Source: Nocardia sputorum (GTDB lineage: Bacteria > Actinomycetota > Actinomycetes > Mycobacteriales > Mycobacteriaceae). Taken from it: DNA of 64,000 nt. The translations under genes were made by a program, and so were the position numbers. Shown in pieces: positions 18,031-27,153 of the stretch. Numbering within the stretch: the first letter of the stretch is position 1; every line of letters starts with the position of its first letter. Under the pieces are notes generated by a model. It was not told the DNA's origin and made no database searches. It saw only the letters and a list, made by a program, of their open reading frames with translations. Where the stretch lies: positions 4,092,001 to 4,156,000 of the forward strand of contig NZ_AP026978.1 of NCBI RefSeq assembly GCF_027924405.1. Direction: 5' to 3'.

Positions 18031-19551
18031 ATGAGTCCTGACGCAACTTCCGTTCGAGATGTCACCACCGCACGGGTGGACCACCTCGGCTGGCGTCGCG
18101 GGCTTCGCCTGCGGCGCGCCCGGCCCATTCCCGTCGTCACCCAGGCCGTCGGCCTGCTGGTGGCCGACCGGCAGGCGACCGCGGACACCATCGTCACCGC
18201 GCCGACGCCGTTGCAGCCGATCGACCTCACCGACGACGCCAGGGTCGCCGAAGTCCTCGAGCTCGCGGTGCGCGTCGGCGAGGTGGTGCTCGCCTCCGGC
18301 ACCGGCGTGGTGGACACCACCACGACGGTGCGCTTCATCGCCGCCACCTACGGACTGTCCCGCTGCAGCATCGACGTCACCTACGACGCCATTCGCATCT
18401 GGGCCGACCGCGGACCCGCGCTGCCGCCCGCCAGCACCATGCGGATCGTGCACTACCGCGCCCTGGACTTCACCCGGCTCGCCGCCGTGGACCGGCTGAC
18501 CCGCCGGATCCGCAACGAGGTGGTCCCGCCGGACCAGGCCCGCGCCGCACTGGACGCGATCACCTCGGCGCCGCACCCGTATCACCGGTGGACCGCCACC
18601 GCCGCGTGGTCACTGATGGCGGCGGCGATCGCCGCGCTGCTCGGCGCGGGCGCTCTGGTGGCCGCGGTCAGTTTCGCGACCACCGCGGCGATCGACCGCA
18701 CCAATCGCATCCTCAATCGCTACGGGCTGCCGTTCTTCTTCCAGCACATGGTGGGCGGCGCCATCGCGGCGATCCCGGCCATCGTGCTGGCGAGCCTGGC
18801 CGCGCGCCTGGGGATCGACGCCGACCCCACGCTGATCATCGCGGCCGGAATCACCGTCCTGCTCAGCGGCTTGCAACTGGTCGGCTCGGTGCAGGACGCG
18901 ATCACCGGCGCCCCCATCACCGCCACGGCCCGCATGCTCGAGGTGATGATGATGACCGGCGGCATCATCGCGGGCATCGCGCTCACCCTGCGCATCGCCG
19001 ACCTCCTCGACGCCACGGTGCCGCCGGTCTATCTGACCTCCGCCCGCGACATCACCGACCTGCCGGTGCAGATCCTGGCCGGTGCGGTGGCGGCCCTGGC
19101 GTTCGCGCTCGCCTGCTACGCCGAACGCCGGGCGCTGGCCGCCGCCGCGGGCAGCGGCGCCGCGGGCATCATCTGCTTCCTCCTGGTCCAGGAGGCGGGT
19201 TTCGGCCCGGTGATCTCCTCCGGCGCCGCCGCGACGCTGGTCGGCCTGGCCGGTGGCCTCATGGCTCGCCGCGCGCTGACTCCCCCGCTGGTCGTCGCCG
19301 TCGCGGGCATCACCCCGCTGCTGCCGGGGCTCAAGGTCTATCGCGGGCTGTACGCCTTGCTCAACGACGAACTGCTGATCGGAGGCAACCAGTTGCTGTC
19401 GGCGTTCGGCATCGGCTGCGCGCTGGCGGCCGGAGTGACCCTCGGCGAGTGGTGCGACCGCACCGTGCGCAGGCCGCGGATCCTGCGCCGGTTCGGATCC
19501 CTGCGCCGCCCGATCGTCCGGCGTCGCCGCCGATCGTCGCCCGCCCACTGA
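18031..19551 (+). CDS. Threonine/serine exporter family protein (ThrE, Rv3737-like)
   Basis: Integral membrane exporter of about 506 residues. The N-terminal cytosolic ThrE domain (about 30-190) includes VGEVVLASGTGVVDTTTTVR. It is followed by about ten hydrophobic helices, with conserved pieces LPFFFQHMVGGAIAA, GAPITATARMLEVMMMTGGI and ITPLLPGLKVYRGLY. The C-terminus is Arg-rich. Family members export threonine and serine by proton exchange. The start is ambiguous among in-frame ATGs at 17995, 18013 and 18031; the last keeps the usual length and follows a TAGGTT -10-like element compatible with a leaderless transcript. Confidence 0.88.
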   Translation: MSPDATSVRDVTTARVDHLGWRRGLRLRRARPIPVVTQAVGLLVADRQATADTIVTAPTPLQPIDLTDDARVAEVLELAVRVGEVVLASGTGVVDTTTTVRFIAATYGLSRCSIDVTYDAIRIWADRGPALPPASTMRIVHYRALDFTRLAAVDRLTRRIRNEVVPPDQARAALDAITSAPHPYHRWTATAAWSLMAAAIAALLGAGALVAAVSFATTAAIDRTNRILNRYGLPFFFQHMVGGAIAAIPAIVLASLAARLGIDADPTLIIAAGITVLLSGLQLVGSVQDAITGAPITATARMLEVMMMTGGIIAGIALTLRIADLLDATVPPVYLTSARDITDLPVQILAGAVAALAFALACYAERRALAAAAGSGAAGIICFLLVQEAGFGPVISSGAAATLVGLAGGLMARRALTPPLVVAVAGITPLLPGLKVYRGLYALLNDELLIGGNQLLSAFGIGCALAAGVTLGEWCDRTVRRPRILRRFGSLRRPIVRRRRRSSPAH

Positions 19552-19657
19552 GCCGCGAGGCGCATGCGCGCCGCACGGCCGCCCGGTAACCTCTTATCGG
19601 ACTGGTCAGGGCGCCGCGCTCGGTGGCGGCCCCGGTGTGAGGTGAGGTGGTTCGGAC

Positions 19658-20314
19658 ATGTCGGAAGCAGTGCCGTTCTCGACGCAGATCCGCAGCGCCA
19701 CCGCGCAACAGCATGCGGAGGCGGAGAACTCCCGCTTCATGAGTGAGATGCTCGGCGGGTCCCTCGGCGTCGACTCGTATCACCGCTACACCGGTCAGCT
19801 GTGGTTCATCTACCGCGCTCTCGAACAGCGCTGGGAAACGTTGTCCGACGACCCGGTCGCCGGGCCGTTCATCCGGCCCGAACTCGCCCGCACCGCCGAA
19901 CTCGAGCGCGATCTCGCGCATCTGCTCGGTCCGGACTGGCGCGCCGGACTGGAACCGCTGCCAGCCACCGCGGCCTACGCCGACCGCATCGACGAGTGCG
20001 CGCGCGACTGGCCGGCCGGGTACATCGCCCACCACTACACCCGCTACCTCGGAGACCTCTCCGGCGGGCAGGTCATCCGCGGCACCGCCGAGAAGCTGTG
20101 GAACCTGCCGCATCGCGGCGACGGCGTCCGCTTCTACGTCTTCGACGGCGTCGGCAACCCCGCGGCTTTCAAGCGGGAATACCGCGGCCTGCTCGATCGG
20201 CTGCCGCTCGACGATCTGGAGCGCCGCCGCGTGCTCGACGAAGGCAAGCGCGCCTTCACGATGAACACCGCGGTCTTCGAGGAACTGGCCGAGGAATTCC
20301 CCGCCGCGCAATAG
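19658..20314 (+). CDS. hmuO: Biliverdin-producing heme oxygenase (HmuO type)
   Basis: All-helical heme oxygenase of 218 residues, the usual length, which opens heme to biliverdin, CO and iron. The proximal heme ligand is His19 in TAQQHAEAENS, and the distal-helix signature is RYLGDLSGGQVIRGTA (about 129-144). No signal peptide is present, as expected for a cytosolic enzyme. The ATG at 19658 follows GAGGTG. No heme transporter genes are adjacent and no DtxR/IdeR box was recognised in the 106-bp upstream gap, so regulation is unclear. Confidence 0.93.
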   Translation: MSEAVPFSTQIRSATAQQHAEAENSRFMSEMLGGSLGVDSYHRYTGQLWFIYRALEQRWETLSDDPVAGPFIRPELARTAELERDLAHLLGPDWRAGLEPLPATAAYADRIDECARDWPAGYIAHHYTRYLGDLSGGQVIRGTAEKLWNLPHRGDGVRFYVFDGVGNPAAFKREYRGLLDRLPLDDLERRRVLDEGKRAFTMNTAVFEELAEEFPAAQ

Positions 20315-20398
20315 CCGGATCGAACACCACGCATCGCCTGCCGCACGCGGCATTTCGGCCGTCGTGCGCGAGCGCCGCGGACATGGGACAGTCATGGT

Positions 20399-22105
20399 AT
20401 GAGAGCGCGCCGTCGCATCGCCGTGGTTCTTGCCGGTCTCGTCGGTGCCGGGCTGGTGGGAGGTTGCGGCACGACGTCCGATCCCGGCACCGGACCCGGC
20501 TCATCGACCGCGGCCCGGATCGTGCCCTTGATCTCGACGAACGACCTGCGTCCGGCGCAACCGGACGAAGTGCACCTGTTCGGCTTCAACGATCTGCACG
20601 GAAACCTGCAGCCGCCGAGCGGGTCCAACGGCAAGATCGCCAATTACGACGCGGGCGGAGCCGCGTATCTCGCCACTCATCTGGCACGACTGAAGGCCGC
20701 CTATCCCGCCAGCGCCGTGCTCGCGGCGGGGGACAACATCGGGGCCAGCCCGTTGATCTCCAGCCTGTTCCACGACGAGCCGACGATCACCTTTCTCGAT
20801 AATGTCGGAGTCGCCGCATCCGCGGTCGGCAATCACGAATTCGACGACGGCGTAGTGGAATTGGCACGCCTGCAACAAGGCGGATGCGCGGTCGACGGAT
20901 GTTCGCCCGGCGCCCCGTTCGCCGGCGCGAAATTCCCCTATCTGGCGGCCAACGTCACCGACGCGCAGGGCAACTTGCCGCCCGCGCTGCGCCCGTGGAC
21001 GATGCTGGAAGTGGGCGGGCACCGGATCGGCGTGGTCGGCACGGTCACGCCCGACACCGCGAATATCGTGCTGCCCGAAGGCATCCGGGGCTATCTCTTC
21101 GGTGACCAAGCCGCCGCGATCAATCGCCATGTGCCGGAATTGAAGGCGGCCGGCGCGGAAGCGATCGTGGCACTGGTGCACGACGGCGGCTCCCAGCGGC
21201 CCGAGCGGGGCGCGCCGGTGGACTACAACGGATGCGCGAACGTCACGCCGAACGTGACGGGGCTGGCCGAGCGGATCGACCCCGCCGTCCGGGCGGTGTT
21301 CACCGCGCACAGCCATCAGCCCTATGTGTGCACCGTCGCGGGCAAGGTGATCACCCAGGCATCCTCGTATGGACGGCTCATCACCGACGTCACGCTGCGT
21401 TTCGGTGGCGACGGCGTGCAGGCGTCGGCGGTCAATCGCGTCGTGACCCGCGAGGTGACGCCGGACGCCCCGACGACCGCGCTGATCGACTTCTACACCG
21501 AGCAATCGCGGCCGCGCGCGGGCCGCGTCGTCGGCGCGACCGCGAACGCCCTGCCGCACGATCCCGGCCCGGCGGGCACCTCACCGCTGGGAGACGTGAT
21601 CGCCGATTCCATGCTGTCGGTCACCGCGGGCCCGGCCGCCGCCGTCGCCGCCTTCATGAACCCCGGCGGCGTGCGCGCCGATCTGAAACAGGGGCCGATC
21701 ACCTACGGCGACCTGTTCACCGTTCAACCGTTCGGCAACCAGGTCGTCACGCTCACCCTGACCGGCAGCCAGATCCTGCGCCTGCTGGAACAGCAGTGGA
21801 CCATCGCCGCGGGCAAACCGACGATCCTGTCTCTCGCGGGCATCAGCTACGCCTACTCCGACACCGCCCCCACGGGCGCGAAGGTGATCGCCGACAGCGT
21901 CCGCATCGCAGGTCAGCCGCTGAATCCGGTCGCCACGTATCGCGTGACGACCAACAACTTCCTGGCTTCGGGCGGCGACGGATTCACCGTGTTCACCGAG
22001 GGCGCCGATACTGCGGTGGGCCCGACCGACCTGGACGCCTTCGAGGCGTTCTTGCGCGACAAGCCCCCGCTGCAGGCGCCGCCCGCCCGGGTCGAGAAGA
22101 AGTAG
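20399..22105 (+). CDS. Lipoprotein 5'-nucleotidase / UDP-sugar hydrolase
   Basis: Cell-surface metallophosphoesterase of 568 residues. The N-terminus is a lipoprotein signal with lipobox LVGGC (acylated Cys23). The calcineurin-like domain carries FNDLHGN, AAGDNIGASP, VGNHEFDDG, ALVHDGG and TAHSHQPY, the full set of metal ligands. The C-terminal 5'-nucleotidase domain follows (NPGGVRADL, TYGDLFTVQPFGNQV, TNNFLASGGDGF). It probably dephosphorylates extracellular nucleotides to release phosphate and nucleosides. The ATG at 20399 lies 84 bp after the heme oxygenase stop; no PhoP box was identified. Confidence 0.92.
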   Translation: MRARRRIAVVLAGLVGAGLVGGCGTTSDPGTGPGSSTAARIVPLISTNDLRPAQPDEVHLFGFNDLHGNLQPPSGSNGKIANYDAGGAAYLATHLARLKAAYPASAVLAAGDNIGASPLISSLFHDEPTITFLDNVGVAASAVGNHEFDDGVVELARLQQGGCAVDGCSPGAPFAGAKFPYLAANVTDAQGNLPPALRPWTMLEVGGHRIGVVGTVTPDTANIVLPEGIRGYLFGDQAAAINRHVPELKAAGAEAIVALVHDGGSQRPERGAPVDYNGCANVTPNVTGLAERIDPAVRAVFTAHSHQPYVCTVAGKVITQASSYGRLITDVTLRFGGDGVQASAVNRVVTREVTPDAPTTALIDFYTEQSRPRAGRVVGATANALPHDPGPAGTSPLGDVIADSMLSVTAGPAAAVAAFMNPGGVRADLKQGPITYGDLFTVQPFGNQVVTLTLTGSQILRLLEQQWTIAAGKPTILSLAGISYAYSDTAPTGAKVIADSVRIAGQPLNPVATYRVTTNNFLASGGDGFTVFTEGADTAVGPTDLDAFEAFLRDKPPLQAPPARVEKK

Positions 22106-22256
22106 CGAGACCGGACGCTGCCAAGTTGCTGGACACCCGACCAGAACGCGGGTAACTGGAAATCTTTGTAACACATACCGTTTGACCTGCACAGACGGTG
22201 ACCAGCCCCACAGCCCGAACGGGTCATGATCGCTTGCCGGGCCCACGCACGGTCGG

Positions 22257-22270
22257 TTACTGTTCAGTAA
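22257..22270. promoter_or_regulatory. Palindromic operator candidate upstream of the AcrA1-like gene
   Basis: TTACTGTTCAGTAA is a perfect 6-2-6 inverted repeat in the 299-bp gap before the reductase gene. It is AT-rich relative to its surroundings and lies about 135 bp upstream of the ATG, overlapping promoter-like TAATAA. A TetR-type repressor site is the likeliest reading; the cognate protein is unknown. Nothing else was recognised in the gap. Confidence 0.55.
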
Positions 22271-22404
22271 TAAGTCAGGACGAAGGTGTTCCTACTTTCG
22301 GCCCGACGTCTGTCGCTGGGGGCCGAATCACGCTGTCCGCATCCATTGCCGCATGCCGGATGACTTGTGCGACAACAGGTTCGAGTGAACAGCAGGAGTA
22401 TGCG

Positions 22405-24432
22405 ATGGCCACTTACATCGTGACGGGCGGAACCGGATTCTTGGGCAGGCGGGTCGTGCAGGACCTGCTGGATCGCGACGCGGACGCGATCGTCCATGTG
22501 CTGGTGCGCGAGACGTCGCTGGCGAAATTCACCGACATCGCGGCGGGCTGGCGCGGCGCCGAACGGGTCTTCGCGCTGATCGGCGATCTCACCGCCGAGG
22601 GCCTCGGGCTGGCGTGCGAGCCGCCGCAGGCCGACCACATCGTCCATCTGGGCGCCGTCTACGACATGACGGCCGACGAGGACACCGCGCACGCGGCGAA
22701 CGTCAGCGGCACCCGCTCGGTGCTGGCCCTGGCCCGCGAGGTCGGCGCGGTGCTGCACCACGTCTCCTCCGTGGCGGTGGCGGGCGACCACAAAGGCAAG
22801 TTCTTCGAGGAGGACTTCGACCTCGGGCAGCGGCTGACCTCGCCGTATCACCGCACCAAGTTCGCCGCCGAGAAGCTCGTCCGCGAGTCGCGCGGCGTGC
22901 GCTGGCGGGTGTACCGGCCCGCGATCATCGTGGGCGATTCCCGCACCGGCGAGATGGACAAGGTCGACGGGCCGTACTACTTCTTCGGTGCGATCGCGAA
23001 GCTCGCCGCGCTGCCGTCGGATCTGCCCTTGCCGCTGCCCGATCTCGGCGCCACGAATATCGTTCCCGTCGACTATGTTTCGGCCGCCATGGTGGAACTC
23101 ATCCGCCGACCCGGCCTGAACGGACGCACTTTCCACCTGGTCAACCCGGAGCCACAGCCGTTCGGCGAGGTGTACCGCGCGCTCGCCGCCGCGGCGGGCG
23201 CGCCGACCGGCGTGGGCACGGTGCCCGGCAGCGGGCTCGCGCTCAGCGGCCTCGCGCACCTGCCTGGGGTGACCTCCGTGCGCGATTTCCTGCTCGAACA
23301 GGTGGGCATCCCGGCCGAGGTCGCTCCGCACACCTCGTTCTCCGCAGAGTTCATCAGCGACTCCACCCGCGCCCAGCTGCGCGGCACCGGGCTGACCGTG
23401 CCGTCGTTCGACAGCTACGCCGAGCGGCTGTGGCAGTACTGGCGCGACCACCTCGACCCGCAGCGCGGACGAGTGTCCGTCACCGGCGACCCGCTCGCCG
23501 GCCGGGTCGTGCTGATCACCGGAGCGTCCTCCGGCATCGGGCTGGCCACCGCGCACGCCGTCGCCCGGCGCGGCGCCACCGTTCTGATGGTGGCCCGCGG
23601 TCACGACGACCTGGCGGCCGCCGCCGAGGCCGTGCGCGCGGAAGGCGGTGTCGCGCATACCTATCCGTGCGACATCACCGACTCCGAAGCGGTCGAGAAG
23701 CTCGTGCAGTGCGTCCTCGACGACCACGGTCGCGTCGACTACCTGGTGAACAACGCCGGCCGTTCGATCCGTCGCTCCGTGCTCAACTCGACCGACCGCA
23801 TGCACGATTTCGAGCGCACCATGGCGGTCAACTACTTCGGCGCCGTGCGGCTCATCCTCGGATTGCTGCCGTCGATGCGGGCGAACCGATTCGGCCACGT
23901 GGTCAACATCTCCTCGATCGCGGTGCAGACGAAGGTGCCCCGGTTCGCGGCGTATGTGGCCAGCAAGTCGGCGCTGGACAACTTCAGCGAGATCGCGGCG
24001 GTGGAGAACCGGGATGCCGGAATCACCTTCACCTCGGTGCGGATGCCGCTGGTGCGGACCCCGATGATCGCCCCGACCGACCTGTACCGCTCGCTTCCGG
24101 TGCCCGATCCGGAGCAGGCCGCCGCGATCGTGGTGCGCGCGCTCGAAGACCGGCCGCATCGCATCGACACGCCGGTCGGCACCTTCGCCCAGGCGGTGGA
24201 ACTGCTGATGCCGTCGGTGAAGCGTCAGATCATGCACCAGGGCTTCCGGCTGTTCGGGGAGTCGCACGCGGCGCGCGCCGATTCGGAGCGTCGTCCGGCC
24301 GATTCGTCGCCCGCCCCGGCTCCGGCGCCGGGCGGCCCGTTGTCCGTTCTGGCCCCGGTGATCATGCCGCTCATGGCGCTGCCCACGCCCGCAGCGCGCA
24401 TCGCCCGCGTCGTCCCGGGCTTGCAGTGGTAG
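22405..24432 (+). CDS. Two-domain fatty acyl reductase / SDR fusion (AcrA1, Rv3391-like)
   Basis: Protein of 675 residues with two Rossmann domains. The first (about 1-350) is an extended SDR/fatty acyl-CoA reductase type with VTGGTGFLG (6-14) and YHRTK near residue 148. The second (about 365-600) is a classical SDR with ITGASSGIGLATA, LVNNAG, NISSIAV and YVASK near 515. This matches mycobacterial AcrA1, thought to reduce acyl-CoA to aldehyde and alcohol for wax-ester or related lipids; the division of the two steps between domains is inferred. The true start is the ATG at 22405 behind CAGGAG. The tail is Pro/Ala-rich. Confidence 0.9.
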   Translation: MATYIVTGGTGFLGRRVVQDLLDRDADAIVHVLVRETSLAKFTDIAAGWRGAERVFALIGDLTAEGLGLACEPPQADHIVHLGAVYDMTADEDTAHAANVSGTRSVLALAREVGAVLHHVSSVAVAGDHKGKFFEEDFDLGQRLTSPYHRTKFAAEKLVRESRGVRWRVYRPAIIVGDSRTGEMDKVDGPYYFFGAIAKLAALPSDLPLPLPDLGATNIVPVDYVSAAMVELIRRPGLNGRTFHLVNPEPQPFGEVYRALAAAAGAPTGVGTVPGSGLALSGLAHLPGVTSVRDFLLEQVGIPAEVAPHTSFSAEFISDSTRAQLRGTGLTVPSFDSYAERLWQYWRDHLDPQRGRVSVTGDPLAGRVVLITGASSGIGLATAHAVARRGATVLMVARGHDDLAAAAEAVRAEGGVAHTYPCDITDSEAVEKLVQCVLDDHGRVDYLVNNAGRSIRRSVLNSTDRMHDFERTMAVNYFGAVRLILGLLPSMRANRFGHVVNISSIAVQTKVPRFAAYVASKSALDNFSEIAAVENRDAGITFTSVRMPLVRTPMIAPTDLYRSLPVPDPEQAAAIVVRALEDRPHRIDTPVGTFAQAVELLMPSVKRQIMHQGFRLFGESHAARADSERRPADSSPAPAPAPGGPLSVLAPVIMPLMALPTPAARIARVVPGLQW

Positions 24433-24442
24433 CTGCGCACGA

Positions 24443-24476
24443 CCAGGGGTGGGCCGAACTGTCGGCCCACCCCTGG
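24443..24476. terminator. Bidirectional terminator between the reductase and cutinase genes
   Basis: A perfect 15-bp inverted repeat (CCAGGGGTGGGCCGA, loop ACTG, TCGGCCCACCCCTGG) lies 10 bp after the reductase stop and 20 bp before the end of the convergent cutinase gene, followed by GTTT. It can serve both transcripts. Confidence 0.88.
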
Positions 24477-24495
24477 GTTTCCCGGTCTCGCGACC

Positions 24496-25152
24496 TCACA
24501 CCCGGTTCACCGTGAACTCCACCGCGGGCCACATGGCCCACCGGTAGTCCGTGTGCGCGGCCGGTCGGATGCCGCCTTCGCAGACGGGATCGCCGCTCGC
24601 GCAGTAGTTTCCGGTTCGCCAGGCGTAATGGTCCGGCACATTCCAGCCGATCAGCCGGATCGGGTCACCGAACAACAGCACCGCGGCCACCCGGGAGGAC
24701 AGATCGGCGGGCAAGGTGTACATGCCACCGAGCGCGGTGACGATGCCGGTGCCGAGCACCCCGTGCGTCACGATGGCTCCCTGCGAAAAGCCGACCAGGA
24801 TGAACCGCTGGTCCGGGCACCTCGCCGCTTGCCACAGCACATGAGCGGTCATGTCCTGGGTGCCGCGGCTGATCGAGGACGGATCGAGCAGATCGGCCGG
24901 ATAGTCCACCCGGTAGGCCTGCGAATCGACCGGAAGCGCCTGCCACAGCGCGTCGTACAGCGGATCGCCCACCACCGAACCCAGGTACCCGGGTTCATGG
25001 GTGCCTCTGGCGACGACGACGTCGACTGCCGCACAGGACGTCGCCCATGCGTTCAACCCCGTCGCCGCCCCGAATCCCGCGACGAGCAGTAGCACGGCGA
25101 ATGCCCTTACTACACGCCACTTTTCGAAGTGAATTACCTTCCGGTTGGCCAT
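24496..25152 (-). CDS. Secreted cutinase / cutinase-like esterase
   Basis: Exported alpha/beta-hydrolase of 218 residues. An N-terminal signal peptide (about 1-37, ending AWA) precedes a mature domain with the nucleophile in GFSQG (Ser123) and the probable catalytic Asp188 and His200 in CASGDPVCEGGIRPAAH. The disulfide cysteines Cys40, Cys112, Cys184 and Cys191 are visible. Mycobacterial relatives (Culp proteins) hydrolyse lipid esters rather than plant cutin. The ATG at 25152 is chosen because AGGTGAG lies just upstream. It is convergent with the acyl reductase gene and follows the alcohol dehydrogenase gene on the same strand. Confidence 0.92.
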   Translation of the reverse strand: MANRKVIHFEKWRVVRAFAVLLLVAGFGAATGLNAWATSCAAVDVVVARGTHEPGYLGSVVGDPLYDALWQALPVDSQAYRVDYPADLLDPSSISRGTQDMTAHVLWQAARCPDQRFILVGFSQGAIVTHGVLGTGIVTALGGMYTLPADLSSRVAAVLLFGDPIRLIGWNVPDHYAWRTGNYCASGDPVCEGGIRPAAHTDYRWAMWPAVEFTVNRV

Positions 25153-25183
25153 CGTACTCACCTACTCACGCCGTTGTGAGACA

Positions 25184-25217
25184 GCCGAGCGACACTTGTC
25201 AGTGACAATTCTCGGCT
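25184..25217 (-). terminator. Nested dyad between the alcohol dehydrogenase and cutinase genes
   Basis: An outer repeat AGCCGAG / CTCGGCT encloses a perfect 6-1-6 repeat TTGTCA-G-TGACAA (25196-25208). It lies about 80 bp after the dehydrogenase stop (same strand) and about 30 bp upstream of the cutinase start. It could be a terminator of the former or an operator of the latter; the sequence does not decide. Confidence 0.5.
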
Positions 25218-25298
25218 ATATCCGCGAAGGTAAGAACGGCTCCGAGGGCCGTCAAGGAACTCCATCCGACCGATACGGAGTCAGCGCCGAATCGTGTT

Positions 25299-26333
25299 CT
25301 ACGGCAGGAGAACCGCCGCGCCGGCAAATCGTCCGTGCGCGAGATCGGCCAGCGCACGATCGGCCATGTCCAGGGAATACCCGTGCGTGGTCAGATGTAT
25401 TCGGTGCTCCCCGGCGAAAGCCAGGAATTCGCGGGCGTCCGCGCGGGTATTGGCGGTCACCGAGCGAATCTCCCGCTCCTGGAACAGGTGCCGCTGGTAG
25501 TTCAGCGCGGGAATGTCGCTGAGATGAATACCGGCGACGGCCAGGATTCCGCCGCGATCGAGGGCCGCCAGGGCGGGCGGCACGAGGTCACCGACCGGTG
25601 CGAACAGGATCGCCGAATCCAGCAGTACCGGAGGCGGATCCACCGCGCCCTGCACCGAGGCGGCACCGAGCGCGGTCGCGAGTTCGCGCGCCGCCGGATC
25701 CCGGGTCATCACGTGGACTTCCGCTCCGCGGGCTGCGGCTACCTGGGCGGCGATGTGGGCGCTGCCGCCGAAGCCGTAGATCCCCAGCCGCCCGCCCGGC
25801 GGCACGGAAGCCCGCAGCAGCGCCCGGTACCCGATGATGCCCGCGCACAGCAGCGGAGCGGTGTCGGCATCGGCGTAACCGGTGGGCAGGCGTAGCGCGT
25901 ACGCCGCTGGCACACAGGCGAATTCGGCGTAGCCGCCGTCGGCGTCCCAACCGGTGTAGGCCGAGTACGGGCAGAGGTTCTCCGCTCCGCGCAGGCAGAA
26001 CTTGCACTGCCCGCACGTGTGCCGGAGCCAGGCGATGCCCACCCGGTCCCCTACCCCGAAACCCGCCCCCTCCGCACCCTGGCCGATCGCGACGACCGCA
26101 CCGACGACCTCGTGTCCCGGCACCACCCCGGCGCGATGCACCGGAAGATCGCCTTCGGCCACGTGCAAGTCGGTCCGGCACACGCCGCAGGCGAGGACAC
26201 GCACGGTCAACTCGCCGGGGCCGGGTTCCGGGACCGGTGCGCGCTCCGCGTCCAGCGGCCCGCCGTCGATCGGGCCCGGCCTGCGCACCCGCCAGCACCG
26301 CATCGAATTACCACCGCCGCGGATCTCGCTCAT
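25299..26333 (-). CDS. Zinc-binding alcohol dehydrogenase (AdhA-like)
   Basis: Medium-chain dehydrogenase of 344 residues. Catalytic zinc ligands are Cys52 (ACGVCRTD) and His74-Glu75 (VPGHE). The structural zinc site is the four-Cys loop [17 protein letters not shown] (Cys107, 110, 113, 121). The cofactor motif reads [21 protein letters not shown]. It oxidises alcohols or reduces aldehydes with NAD(P); the substrate is unknown. I use the ATG at 26333 behind AGGTGAT, though the ATG at 26303 is also possible. It is divergent from the tetR gene at 26513, so the double operator at 26446-26479 may control both sides. Confidence 0.92.
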   Translation of the reverse strand: MSEIRGGGNSMRCWRVRRPGPIDGGPLDAERAPVPEPGPGELTVRVLACGVCRTDLHVAEGDLPVHRAGVVPGHEVVGAVVAIGQGAEGAGFGVGDRVGIAWLRHTCGQCKFCLRGAENLCPYSAYTGWDADGGYAEFACVPAAYALRLPTGYADADTAPLLCAGIIGYRALLRASVPPGGRLGIYGFGGSAHIAAQVAAARGAEVHVMTRDPAARELATALGAASVQGAVDPPPVLLDSAILFAPVGDLVPPALAALDRGGILAVAGIHLSDIPALNYQRHLFQEREIRSVTANTRADAREFLAFAGEHRIHLTTHGYSLDMADRALADLAHGRFAGAAVLLP

Positions 26334-26445
26334 CGTCGGATCACCTCGCACCGGTCGGATCGACACGCACCGGGCATCCCGATCGCGTCGTGTGTGCCGG
26401 GATCACCCTACTCGGTCATTTCGGCCACGCCGCGCACCGCGTTCT

Positions 26446-26479
26446 GATACGTTTCTGTATCCAGTACATTTCTGTATCC
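26446..26479. promoter_or_regulatory. Double TetR-type operator between the dehydrogenase and tetR genes
   Basis: GATACGTTTCTGTATC (26446-26461) is an inverted repeat with a 6-bp centre. A second, partly matching unit GTACATTTCTGTATC starts 19 bp after the first. The 11-mer TTTCTGTATCC occurs at 26452 and 26469, a 17-bp period, so the two sites lie on nearly the same face-spacing as tandem TetR dimers. This is the most AT-rich spot in the local sequence. Autoregulation is inferred. Confidence 0.72.
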
Positions 26480-26512
26480 GGAAATGATCGAGGCGAACCG
26501 AGGAGGCGCCCC

Positions 26513-27151
26513 TTGGCACACGATGCCGCGCAGGCCGCGCCCGCCCGGGTCACCCGCCGTCGTGCCGAGACCAGGAACCGGCTGCTGACCGCCGCCTACG
26601 AGGCGTTCGCCGAAGAAGGCTTCGGGCGCGCCACCGTGGAGCGGGTGTGCGAGCGCGCCGGATTCACCCGCGGGGCGTTCTACTCGAACTTCAGCTCGCT
26701 GGACGAGCTGTTCCTGGCCATGTGGGAGCAGCGTTCGACGGCGATGCTCACCCAGGCGAGCGCCATCCTCGACGACATCGCGGCCGACGGCGCCGAGGAC
26801 GTCCGCAGCGCGGTCCGGCGACTGGAACGGGCGGTCCCGGTCGACGAGGGCTGGTACCGGATCACCGCCGAATTCACCGCCCACGCGCTGCGCACCCCCG
26901 CGCTGCGCCGGGTGATGGCCGCCCGCGAGGAGGCCATCGTCGCGGCGCTCATGCCCACCATCGTCGCGGCGCTCGCGCGCGGCGGCCGCACCGTGCCGGA
27001 CCCGGAGGCGTTCGGCCAAGCGCTCATCGCCGTCCACGACGGCACCAGCGTGCAGGTCCTCATGGAGCCGGACAGCCCCGCCGTGCGCGAGCGCCGCACC
27101 GAACTCTTCCACCACGTCGTGCTGGCCTACAGCACCGCAACCGAAGGATGA
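26513..27151 (+). CDS. TetR-family regulator paired with a KstD-like flavoprotein
   Basis: Regulator of 212 residues. The helix-turn-helix covers about residues 22-66 (NRLLTAAYEAFAEEGFGRAT, then AGFTRGAFYSNFSSLDELF). No in-frame ATG or GTG gives a sensible N-terminus, but the TTG at 26513 lies six bases after GAGGAGG, so a TTG start is chosen. Its stop overlaps an ATG of the next gene, with which it is surely co-transcribed. It probably binds the double operator just upstream and senses the substrate or product of the flavoprotein. Confidence 0.9.
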   Translation: MAHDAAQAAPARVTRRRAETRNRLLTAAYEAFAEEGFGRATVERVCERAGFTRGAFYSNFSSLDELFLAMWEQRSTAMLTQASAILDDIAADGAEDVRSAVRRLERAVPVDEGWYRITAEFTAHALRTPALRRVMAAREEAIVAALMPTIVAALARGGRTVPDPEAFGQALIAVHDGTSVQVLMEPDSPAVRERRTELFHHVVLAYSTATEG

Positions 27152-27153
27152 AC

